Origin: Lantana camara
Lineage: Eukaryota; Streptophyta; Magnoliopsida; Lamiales; Verbenaceae
Reading direction: 5' to 3'
Assembly: GCA_037501455.1 (NCBI GenBank)
Contig: CM074855.1
Location: forward strand, 28,299,501-28,363,500
Length of the DNA: 64,000 nucleotides
Shown: positions 55,000 through 64,000 of the stretch, piece after piece
Layout: the number at the start of each line of letters is the position of its first letter
Numbering within the stretch: the first letter of the stretch is position 1
Notes under the pieces: model-generated
Database searches by the model: none
What the model saw: only the letters and a program-made list of their open reading frames with translations
Told to the model about the DNA's origin: nothing
Program-made: the position numbers and the translations under genes

Positions 55000-56309
55000 G
55001 GATCTGGGCTTGGTACGCAGCTCTGGGCTGGTAACTGATGTCAAATTAGCTCAGCTCAATAGCCCATTTCACGATTCTCCCTGATGCTTTTGGCTTCTCT
55101 AAGACTTGGCGCAAGCCCTGGTCTGTGAGGACCACAACGGAATGAGATTAAAAATAAGGCCTTAATTTTCTAGAGGCGTGCACAAGGGCCAAGGTAAACT
55201 TTTCAATTTCTAAATAGCGCACTTCTGCGCCGTGTAGTATCTTGCTCACGTAGTACACTGGCATGTGTTTTCTTTCGCGCAATGCTACCAGCACAGAGCT
55301 AACAGCCTCCTCTGTGACCGCTAAGTATAGATACATGGTTTCCCCTGCAATAGGTTTGGCAAGCAAAGGAGGGAACGCAAGATATTCTTTGAGCCTTTCG
55401 AAGGCCTCATCACATTCATCAGTCCATTCGAATTTCTTAATATTGTGTAAAATTTTAAAGAATGGAAGATTTTTCTCGGAGGAGCGAGAGAAGAACCTAT
55501 TTAATGAAATGATTCGACCGACGAGATGCTGGACGTCCCTGACAGTGTGCGGCCTGTTGATGCTTTTCAGTGCCAGGATCTTCTCCGAGTTAGCCTCGAT
55601 TCCCCGATGGCTGACTATGTAGCCCAGGAATTTCCCCCTTCTACACCGAATGAGCATTTGTTGGGATTCAGCTTCATTCTGTACTTGCGCAGCAGGTCAA
55701 AAGTCTGACCCAGATCTGTCAAGTGTATCTCCGCTTTCTCGCTTTTGACGATCATGTCGTCAATGTACACCTCCATTGTTTTACCAATTTCGCCTTCGAA
55801 GACTTTGTTGACTAACCTCTAGTACGTGGCGCCAGCATTCCTCAAACCGAAGGGCATGACTTCAAAGCAATAGATCCCCTTGAATACAATGAAAGCAATC
55901 TTCTTCTTGTCCTCCTGGGCCATGAAGATTTGAAAGTAGCCTTGGAAGGCGTCCATCATGCTCAAGAGCTCGCATCCGGCAGTGGAATTAATCAGCTGAT
56001 CGATTTGTGGAAGAGGGTAAGGATCTTTGGGGCAAGCCTTGTTCAAATCTGTGAAGTCATCACACATTCGCCATTTTTCCCCAGTTTTGACGACCAAGAC
56101 GATGTTGCAGAGCCATTCAACATACTTTGCTGGGGTGATGTATCCAGCATCCAGTAATTTGTTGACCCCTTGTCGATTATCTCATTGCGTTCATCGCTCT
56201 GCGCCCTCAGTCTTTGTTTGATGGGTTGAAAACTTGGATCGACATTCAAGTGATGCTCAATGACTTTTGGGTCGACGCCAACCAAATTCGAGGATTTCCA
56301 GGTGAACAC
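55000..56309 (-). pseudogene. RT and RNase H of the Tat-like element
   Basis: RT blocks: VDPKVIEHHLNVDPSFQPIK (56309 onwards), frameshift, then KTGEKWRMCDDFTDLNKACP, PQIDQLINSTAGCELLSMMD, CFEVMPFGLRNAGATY, TAG at 55819, and the active site VYIDDMIV at about 55760. 55657-55148 reads FLGYIVSHRGIEANSEKILA and the first RNase H (LYLAVTEEAVSSVLVALRER, EIEKFTLALVHASRKLRPYF) and stops at 55148. At least two frameshifts and three stops are present. Confidence 0.85.
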
Positions 56310-56473
56310 GTCGACATTGCTTTACAAGAACTGAATGAGCATACACTGTTGCTTTCCCTTGAGGTTAGCACCTATGTTGGTGGTTTTCTCTTCGTCACCG
56401 GGCACCAGTTGGATGGGAACGATGGCGCCCGCTGCTTCTAACTTTCCGTCGTCTAGCTTCTGTTTTTTCCTGG

Positions 56474-57037
56474 CTATGGTGGGGTCATTTGTTCGGAGCA
56501 CATCTCCGTAGTTGGGTCATCTGAGTCGGCAAGCTCCGTATCCAAAAAGTCGTCAATGTTCAAAAGAGGCACAACTGTTTTGTTAGGAAGTTTTACCTTC
56601 TTCATGGAAATGGAGTAGCACTCCCAAGACTCTAGTATGTTGCACCGGAGCTCACCTATCCCGTGCGGAGTTGGCAGCTTTATCGTCTGGTGATAAGTGG
56701 AAATCACAGCTCTGAAACTTATAAGGGCAGGGCGCCCTGTGATGATGTTGTAGGCTGATGGATCTTCCACCACCAGGTACTCCAACAACTGCATGGTTTG
56801 CTTTGGAAACTTTCCCATGGAGGTAACGAGCTTGACTCATCACTTGGAATAAACCTCTGATCCTCTAAAGCCTGTCAATGGTGTCTTAATGGGTTCATAT
56901 TCGAGAGAATTATGAATGTTCATTTTTTGCAAAGTGGAGTAAAAGATAATATTGGCGGAGCTTCCACTATCAACAAGGGTCTTGTGTACGGAACAGTTCG
57001 CAACATCTAGCATGACTACCATCGGACAACTCGGCAT
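56474..57037 (-). pseudogene. Protease of the Tat-like element
   Basis: The active site LVDSGSSANIIFYSTLQKM is intact at about 56980. The flap and C-terminal region continues in a second frame (EYLVVEDPSAYNIITGRPAL). The frame changes near 56830. It would process the polyprotein. Confidence 0.85.
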
Positions 57038-57163
57038 TCCGCCGTCCTATGGCATCACCGATACAAAGTCCCTATCGCTAAAGAAAATCTCCTGCTCGCG
57101 CCATTCTTGGCATGTCTCCACGCGCATTATTTCTCTGGGCCCATAGAGTTCTCGCCCTACCTG

Positions 57164-59274
57164 TCACCGCGACCGCTTGCGAGCGGTCTTGGAATCTTCC
57201 CCAGCAGGGCCGCCCGTGATCATGAAGATCTCGTTGGTGGGCAAGTTGTGGGGGTTCCCTTCTTCAGGTTTCTTTAGGGGCGGCTTGCGCCCTCTTCTCG
57301 GCTGCGCTGGGGGGGGGGGGGGGGAAGGGGAGAGGGGAGGGGATTCTCTTAGATCAAACGCTTGGCGGGCCCGTTCGTCTAACTTTTTGACGAACTCCAT
57401 CAGATGACCACCTTGAATCAGCCTCTCAACCTCTTCCCTTAAAGCAATGCATTCTGAGGTCCAATGGCCAGCCTTCATGTGGTAGGCACAGCCCTTACCC
57501 GATTCCTTGGATTTTTTGGTTTCTTTCAGCTGCTTCGGCTTCTTGAGCAACCCCCTGTCCATGACCTCATAGACTTCCTCGACAGGACAGATCAATGGGG
57601 TGTAAGCTTTATTGGTCCCGCTCGCTGAAGGCATCTCCCGCTTGAGCCTCTTCTCCATCCTGTTGAAAAGTCTGGGTGGTTCCGACCGAGGTGGGTCAGA
57701 CCTTGGGAATCGATCTAGAGCTGGCTCATTTATCCATCGGTCATTTCTTCGCACCAGTACACGAGTAGTGGATTTAACCTCCTCTAGGCGTATAAAATAG
57801 CGGGCGATGGCCATGACCTCCTCCATATTTTGGGGTGACTGGAGGATGATTTCATCGGCGCACTCCGTGGATGGCCTTATGGAGGGTCTGGGTCAAGACA
57901 TCGATTTCTGGATGCTCAACCTTGACAAACGCTTCGTTAAAGTAGAAGAAGAAGCTCCTCAAAGTCTCACCCTCTTCCTGGATGATGTTATACAAATAAG
58001 TAGACGGGAGCTTGACTCCCGTCATGGAAGAGAAGTGGGCCTTGAATTTTTCGGCCAAGTGGGCATAATCGCGGATGCTATGGGGAGCCAACCGCTCAAA
58101 CCAGTCTTAGGTTGGACCCTCGAGCGTGGTTTCAAAGATCTTGGCCCAAATGAGTTTGGAGTGGCCATAGAGGCTGACCTGGGCCTCAAATTTGGAGCAA
58201 TGTTTCACGGGGTCGGTGTTCTCGTGATAAACTGGCAGATTGGTGGGAACTCTTTCCACCATCTTGGCATCAATGATCTCATCACAAAAGGGGGATTTTG
58301 CCTTCCTGTGGCTGCGGTAGACCCTTCCCTGACGCTGGGGAAGATAACAGTCGTGGTGAGCAAGCACTCGTCTCATGGGCTGGCCTGCGAGGAACGTGTG
58401 ATAACACTTCCTCCTGTGGATCAAAATATTCCGACCCTTGGGCTGGGTCGGGAATATAATGCTGCTGCTACTGCTGTTGTTGCTGTTGCTGTGGTTGCTG
58501 CTGTTGTTGCCTTCTGGGGAGCTGGTTCTTTAGGTCGGCTTGACTGACCCAATGGCCTCGGTTGGCCCGTTGGTAGGCATCGGGTTGGACCCTATCCCCC
58601 AAACGATCGAATACGGGCACGTCCCTAGGAACAGGGGCGTTTCTGTTCATCTCGCTCACCGTTCCGGCAACGTGATGCGCACCCCTGTCACCTTCACCCA
58701 CATTTCGCAGGATTTGTGAGGTAAGATCTTCCTCTGGGTCAATCCTTCTCCTCGCAGGCTCCCGACGATGAGGTAGGTTCTCTTTGTCATCAAAACCCTC
58801 CTCTAAATGTACACCAAGATGGACTTGGTGCCGGACCCCCGGGGCGGGAGCAATGTAGATGGTCTGAGGTTGCGCGTAAGGATTTTGGGTGTAGGGAAGC
58901 TGCGGATATCCCCAAAAACTTGGCCGGTTGGTAGGCTGTTGGACAGCGTACCCTAACGGCGCAGAGGATCCTTGGACTGTGGGGTAAATTGCGTTTTGGG
59001 AAGTTAATGCAAGGGGGCTTCCCCACGGGGGAGCCGGCATGTTAGGCTCTCTATTTTCCCTTGCAGCTGCCAACGCCTCCGCCCGGCACTGCTCAGTGTA
59101 GGCGGCCAAATCCTCCTCAGATAGGATTAACCGGCTAGGCGCACTAGGGCCTGCTTCCACAGCAGCAACTCCCACTACTGGCGGTGGGAAATTTGCTCCA
59201 GTGGTGTTGAGATCTGGAAAGATCTCTTCACCATTCTCGCCATAGACGCGACGTCCGTGACGGGTTTGAACCAT
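57164..59274 (-). pseudogene. gag of the Tat-like element
   Basis: The ATG at 59274 opens MVQTRHGRRVYGENGEEIFP. A Gln-rich CAG/CAA microsatellite ends the first frame at 58468. The capsid core follows in other frames (TNLPVYHENTDPVKHCSKFE, LAEKFKAHFSSMTGVKLPST, and EEVMAIARYFIRLEEVKS). The zinc-binding motif CAYHMKAGHWTSEC (C-x2-H-x4-H-x4-C) is near 57480, then a Pro-rich stretch over a G13 tract. Three frame changes at least (about 58465, 58100, 57840). Confidence 0.85.
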
Positions 59275-59335
59275 GTTTGGTAGAAGGTGAGAGTGATTTG
59301 CTTGAACAGGAGTGAGGATTTTTGTTCAGAGTTTT

Positions 59336-59350
59336 CCGCAAACGGTGCCA
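59336..59350 (-). other. Primer binding site of the Tat-like element
   Basis: The minus strand TGGCACCGTTTGCGG lies 3 bases inside the LTR end (59354). Which tRNA it pairs with I did not determine. Confidence 0.65.
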
Positions 59351-59353
59351 AGA

Positions 59354-59743
59354 TGATGGAGTCAAAATCTGGGCTGTGTGCTGGACTGCAGATTAGGACT
59401 CCCAATCATCCAAGATATTTGTAGTGTGAGGAGAACTCTGATGCTTTTCCTAAACTGAAAAGGAGATGACAAACGTGAACTCAAAGGCCAAAACAGGGAA
59501 AGATGGGGGTTGGACCCGTTTTGGCACTCCGACGCTCAAGTCAGCAAGCTGTGGGTCGAAAATGCGCTACGATTGAGAGTTTTGTGCGTCCCAAAAAACT
59601 TACCTCCAGTGGGGGTGGAGAAGGGTTTATATAGGGTCAAGGAAACTTCAATGCGCGCAAGTACACCCTCCGGGAGGTGTGGATCTTGTCTGGTGGGAGA
59701 GGGACACCATGTGGCCGGAACAGTGCTTTTGCGGCTAAAGCTA
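59354..59743 (-). mobile_element. 5' LTR of the Tat-like element, truncated
   Basis: Matches the first 370 or so bases (plus-strand sense) of 49984-50649, then stops at GCTAAAGC, where sequence of another gypsy family begins. Differences between the two LTRs in the shared part are several per cent by eye, and this copy has a 30-base insertion around 59540-59570. Confidence 0.8.
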
Positions 59744-61552
59744 GGACAACGCTAGCCAAGTGAAGGAGAAGCGTTCGGATGAGCAAGAAGAGTCTCAAAC
59801 TTCTGCGAAAGCAGAATCAAGTGGAATTGAGAAGTCTTCCGCTAAGGAATTTCAGGTTTCATCGGACGGTCTCATCCCGGTAGAGCAATTAGAGGAGTTC
59901 ATCATGGGGACAATCAAAGATAAGATCGAGGGAGGCTCCAAATCATCCTTGGTCTACTCCAAGCCCTACACCTAAATAATCGATAACTTAAAGATGTCGA
60001 TTTGTCATCAACCTCCCAAATTTCAGCAGTTCGAAGGCAAAGGCAATCCTAAGCAACATGTAGCTTACTTTATCGAGATGTGCAACAATGTCGAAACTTA
60101 CAGAGATCACCTAGTTAAGCAGTTCGTTCGATCTCTAAAGGAAAATGCCTTCGACTGGTACATAGACTTAGAGGCGGACTCGATCCATAGTTTGGAACAA
60201 CTTGAGCATAAATTTGTCAGTGGCTTCTACAACACTCGTTGGACGGTTAGCATGATCGAACTCACCAACTCCCAATAGTGGAAAGAACACATTGTCAACT
60301 ACATCAATAGGTGGAGAAATCTTAATTTGAACCACAACAATTGACTGTCAGAGGTTTCGGTAATTGAAATATGTATTCAAGGGATACATTAGGGTCTCCA
60401 CTACATCCTTTAAGGAATTCAACCCAAGTCATTCGAAGAGCTTGCTACTTGGGCCCATTGCTATCAGAGTCGAAGGACTACCGTCCAAGAGTTTCACAGG
60501 CCTAGGAAAAAGCAAGAATTTAGGAAATGGGGCAAACCCTTAACCAAGCCCCAGGGCAAAGAGTCCATGGCAATGGATGCAATTCCTATCAAATTTTGGT
60601 CTAAGACAAACGACAAGGCGGACGAAAGAAATGAGGCCCCCAAGAGAGAACATTCAGAAAGTTGTCCTTAGCAGAGATGCAAGCCAAGTAATACCCTTTC
60701 AAAGACTCTGATGTTTTCGGAATTTTCGACGACCTGCTCAAGACTGACCTTGTCAAATTACCCAAAATAAAGAGGCCCAATAAAGACGAAAAGACTGACG
60801 ATCGAAAGTATTGCAAGTATCATCGCCTGCTCGGAAACGCAATCCATGATTGCTTCATATTCAAGGATAACGTGATGCAATTGGTACGGCAAGGAAAGAT
60901 CACACTTGAAGATATTAGTGCGACATCAAATGTTATAACAACCTCGACTTGCCTGATGATAAGTGAAGAAGAGGTTCCCAAAGAAACTCATTCTAAAGAC
61001 GATGAATGCATGGCAACCATGACTTTTTCCGATGAAGATTTGTTGTTCGGTTCAATGCCTCACAACTGACCACTGTTTGTGATAGGTTATACTCGCAAAA
61101 AAAAGGTGAATAGAATGCTCGTCGATGGGGGATCCACAATCAATATCTCACCTTTGAGGGTGATAAACGAGGTAGAAATCCTGAAGAATGAATTAGCAAA
61201 TAGTTGTTTGATGATCCAAGGCTTCAATCAAGGAGGAAAAAGAGCTCCCTACATCATCCGACTGAAACTGTTGATAGACGACATATCGTCAAGCGCGTTG
61301 TTTCATGTCACAGATGCAAAAACTTCATAAAACATGCATTTAGGACGGCCTTGGCTACATGAAATTGGCGTTGTTGCATCTACTTGGCATCAATGTTTCA
61401 AGTATTATCAGGAGGGTGTGATAAAGAAGGTTCTTGGAGATAGCAAACTTTTCACCGAGGCAGAAGCCTATTTCACTTACGCAAAGTACTACCGCAAAGA
61501 AGTAGAAGAAAGAAAAGGAAAGGAAGTCTCCCACCCACTTCTTCATCAATAA
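59744..61552 (+). pseudogene. gag-protease remnant, gypsy family (copy i)
   Basis: Gag: FIMGTIKDKIEGGSKSSLVY, PPKFQQFEGKGNPKQHVAYF, VKQFVRSLKENAFDWYIDLE and VSMIELTNSQ, with stops at 59975 and 60278. Further text near 60800-61070 carries a zinc-knuckle-like YCKYHRLLGNAIHDCFIF. Protease: MLVDGGSTINISPLRVI (61079-61330), then [20 protein letters not shown] and [14 protein letters not shown] ending at 61552. The left end is cut at 59743. There is no RT. Confidence 0.8.
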
Positions 61553-61619
61553 AATTCATTTATGATTAATTTTCGTGTTTATTTAATTAATTATTCACGA
61601 AAATTGAGCTACAAATTTC
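61553..61619 (+). other. AT-rich joint with hairpin before the PBS
   Basis: Inverted repeat ATTTTCGTG (61569-61577) and CACGAAAAT (61596-61604). Probably the last bases of a 5' LTR belonging to copy ii, the rest of which is lost. Confidence 0.4.
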
Positions 61620-61636
61620 TGGCACACCCGGTGGGA
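61620..61636 (+). other. Primer binding site of copy ii
   Basis: TGGCACACCCGGTGGGA, a PBS wording seen in plant gypsy elements, directly precedes the leader and gag of copy ii. Confidence 0.5.
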
Positions 61637-61683
61637 CAGTCTCTACTTCTCATCCCTTCCTACTCAATAAATTTAAATTCAAA

Positions 61684-62880
61684 ATGGCCATCAATGAGAT
61701 GATTGGACTCGAGGCCTCCATTTGCAAGGTGGTTGTTGAAAGTTTCCTCACAACAAGAAGCATGTCAAGAAGGGGATAAACATTTTCCGAGAAAGCTCTT
61801 TCTTTCGAAAGTGATGGGAAAAACATGTCACTCATTATCTACGAAAATGAAAGTGAAAAAAATGGCAGCATCTTCCACTCCTCATTCAACTTCAAGTTCT
61901 TCAAGATTTGCACCCGCCATGGTAACAAGTGCAACAACTTTAGACGAATAACTCACGACTCTGGCAAAGGCCATCAAAGGACTTACAAAACACGACTTTT
62001 GACTTGTGAAGTTGATGAACAAAATGGAAAATGAAGACCCTAGCCACGTGATGGAAAAAATTCTGAGGATTGAGAGGAATACGAAACCTCTGCAAAAGGA
62101 CAATCAAGTGGAGTCGAGAAGTCTTCGGTCAAGGAACTTCAAGCCTCATCCAATAGGCTAATCTCAGTGGATCAACTACGAGAGTTCGTCATGGGGATAA
62201 TCAAAGATAAAATTAAATGAGGATTTAAGTCATCCTTAGTCTACTCCAATCCCTACACCCAAAGAATTGATAACTTAAAGATGCAGATGTGCTACCAACC
62301 TCTAAAATTTCAGCAATTCGATGGCAAGGGCATCCCCAAATAACACAAGGCTCACTTCACCGGGACATGCAACGATGCAGGAACTTACGGCGGTCAACTA
62401 GTTAAACAGTTTGTTCCATCACTGAAAGGAAATGCTTTTGACTAGTATGCCGACTTCGGGCTAATTCAATTGATAGTTGGGGGCAATTAGAGTATGAATT
62501 TTTCACTCATTTTTATAGTAGCCGAAGAACAACTAGCATGGTTGAACTCACAAAATCCCATCAACATGTAGAAGAGTCAGTCATCGACTACATCAACCAT
62601 TGGAGAAATTTGAGTCTCAATTGCAAAAATCTCTCGTCTGAGGCTTTCATCCATCGAAATGTGCATTCAAGGAATGTAATAGAGTCTTGCTTATATTTTT
62701 CAAGGAATCAAACTAAGAACCTTTGAAGAATTAGCAATCGTGCCTATAACCTTGAGATCAGCTTAAAGTCGGACGAACAAACAAGTGAAGACAGTGATGG
62801 TGAAAGCGAAAAATTTGCTACAAATCTCATAACCATTGATTTTGACTCCCAAGTGCTCCTAGATAAGAGTGTAAACTTTC
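61684..62880 (+). pseudogene. gag remnant, same gypsy family (copy ii)
   Basis: Starts MAINEMIGLEASICKVVV and reaches the same gag core as copy i: QLREFVMGIIKDKIK, PLKFQQFDGKGIPK, VKQFVPSLKGNAFD, SMVELTKSHQHVEESVIDYI. Many stops. No protease or pol follows; after about 62880 come tandem repeats and a polypurine tract, so the element was gag-only when last mobile or was internally deleted. Confidence 0.75.
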
Positions 62881-62934
62881 TAAATTTTTCAAATTAAATT
62901 TTCGTCAAATCCTCCTTGAAAAGAGAATAACTGT

Positions 62935-63165
62935 CATCAAGGCTCTTTGATATGAGCATAAACTATCTGTAAGATCAAATTATGGCTCCCTGACACGAGC
63001 ATAAACTATCTATTAAGTCCAAAGCATCCATCAAGTCCCAAATTAAAACTCCTCGATACGAGTTTAAACTATCTACCAATTCCAAAGCAAAGCTTCTTGA
63101 TACGAGCATAAACTATCTACCAAGTTCAAATCAGTACTCTTTGATAATAGTTTAAACTATCTATC
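62935..63165 (+). repeat. Five degenerate tandem repeats before the polypurine tract
   Basis: Units share CTCYTTGATACGAGCATAAA followed by CTATCTACCAAGTCCAAA. They start near 62940, 62982, 63051, 63090 and 63138, with unit length 40-65 bases. Tandem arrays between gene end and 3' LTR are known in Tat/Ogre-type elements. Confidence 0.8.
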
Positions 63166-63224
63166 TTCTTGATGATTAATTTTGAGACTCGCTCACTTAC
63201 TCAAAGTAATTGAACGTGAACAAG

Positions 63225-64000
63225 CCTCGAGGGGGCATTTGTAAAAGGCTAAAATTTACTCCCAATAAAAACATGACACCTCAAAATTGAGTATATATTA
63301 AATATCAAAATAATATTTTCTATTTTAATTTTAGGTATTTAATCAAATAAAATTCCTATAATTAAGTAGCCAATTAATTGATATTTTTGATATATTTAAA
63401 TGTGTGAAAATTCAGATTTGGCAATAAAATCAAATCAAGCCAAATAAAAAAAGTCAAATATAATATTTTACAAATCAGATCATATCTTTTGATTTGTAAA
63501 AGATATTACTAAATCGACAAGGACCAATCAGAACGAAGTCTTCGCTCGCTGATTATGGAAAGGATTATCCCTCCTGTACCTATAAATAGAGGCATTCTAC
63601 AAGCCAAAAATCACAATTCAAACAACTCGGAGATACAAAGGTTTGAAACGCCTCCGTTGACTTTGGAGTTTTAATCTTCCTTGATTTCAATTTGTCTTTT
63701 CGAAAACGTTAATTGCAGGTCTTTCGACTTAATCGCGAATTAAACGCCTTGATTTTGGTAAACACCGAGGAACGACAATGAACACCTTTGAAGTTGATTT
63801 GATTTTGATGCTTCGATTGCGGATTGGACACCTCAATTTGTTGACTTTCCCAAAGAACTCTGAAAAACACGCTTGGAGCACCTTCGAAGTTGATTTGAGA
63901 AAAATGCCGGATTCGCAGGCTTGACGCCTTGTTGCGGATTGGACGCTTTGATTTTGTTGATTACCACGAAGAATGTGAAGAACGCCTTGAATCTCGCTTC
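63225..64000 (+). mobile_element. Polypurine tract and LTR start (gypsy family of copy ii)
   Basis: CTCGAGGGGGCAT (63226-63238) is the purine tract; the LTR begins TGTAAAAGGC at 63240 and runs past the window end. A strong TATA box, TATAAATAG, lies at 63581-63589, about 340 bases into the LTR. From 63640 on the sequence repeats phrases such as CGCCTTGATTTTG and GATTGGACGC. Confidence 0.75.

Larger units (their letters stand above)
49984..59743 (-). mobile_element. Tat/Retand-like Ty3/gypsy element with antisense ORF
   Basis: Read on the minus strand: truncated 5' LTR (59743-59354), PBS (59350-59336), gag, protease, RT, RNase H, second archaeal-type RNase H, integrase, a region with an opposite-strand gene, polypurine tract, 3' LTR (50649-49984). 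The second RNase H and the antisense ORF place it in the Tat lineage, Retand-like. Every sense gene is broken. Its GC content is higher than the surroundings. Confidence 0.9.

Noticed and set aside
57807..58547. Plus-strand ORF of 246 codons
   Set aside because: Antisense shadow of Tat gag; the Ala/Val-rich end comes from the reverse reading of the CAG/CAA microsatellite.
62935..63165. A CRISPR-like array
   Set aside because: Units are degenerate and of variable length with no conserved repeat and unique spacer pattern, and the setting is a plant retrotransposon.

Overview
This is a eudicot plant nuclear segment made almost entirely of nested, mostly decayed transposable elements. The evidence is a set of plant-specific retrotransposon lineages (Athila-like, Tat-like with a second RNase H, Tekay-like and Reina-like chromoviruses, Ty1/copia), a Mutator-like transposon, a JAZ (TIFY) jasmonate repressor gene with its Jas intron, a fragment of a KH-domain RNA-binding gene and an LRR receptor-kinase pseudogene. 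Base composition is AT-rich between elements. No bacterial-type operon, CRISPR array, rRNA or genuine tRNA gene is visible.

Layout: 1-460 is the 3' end of a Tekay-like LTR. 461-10387 is a minus-strand Athila-like Ty3/gypsy element (gag, protease, RT, RNase H, integrase, then an extra ORF in the env position), with one LTR of about 1.48 kb at 8911-10387. 10388-25285 holds two related plus-strand Tekay-like copies (A and B) arranged internal-LTR-internal-LTR; copy B keeps a 1089-codon open pol. 25286-26570 has a decayed MULE N-terminus and a hairpin repeat cluster. 27337 to at least 31152 is probably a minus-strand Helitron-type segment, ending in a hairpin plus CTAG. It carries an apparently intact four-exon JAZ gene and, directly behind it, a decayed KH-domain gene fragment. 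A tRNA-derived SINE lies at about 31803.

32930-36215 is a rearranged minus-strand Reina-like chromovirus. 36274-44810 is an LRR receptor-kinase neighbourhood with duplicated upstream sequence, into which a 5.2 kb MuDR-like transposon (37423-42590, two convergent genes) and a related MITE have inserted. 45175-46314 is a 1.1 kb miniature LTR element. 46330-49983 is Ty1/copia debris with one LTR. 49984-59743 is a minus-strand Tat/Retand-like element carrying a plus-strand antisense ORF with its own TATA box. 59744-64000 holds two gag-bearing remnants of another gypsy family and the start of an LTR.

The gene likely to matter to the host is the JAZ gene. The transposase and second gene of the MULE are close to intact. 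Almost all retroelement genes carry stops or frameshifts. The most interesting non-coding signal is a near-palindromic motif, TAACGCCCGTTA and variants, that recurs in clusters inside the LTRs of two unrelated gypsy lineages and again just upstream of what looks like an internal promoter of the Athila-like element.
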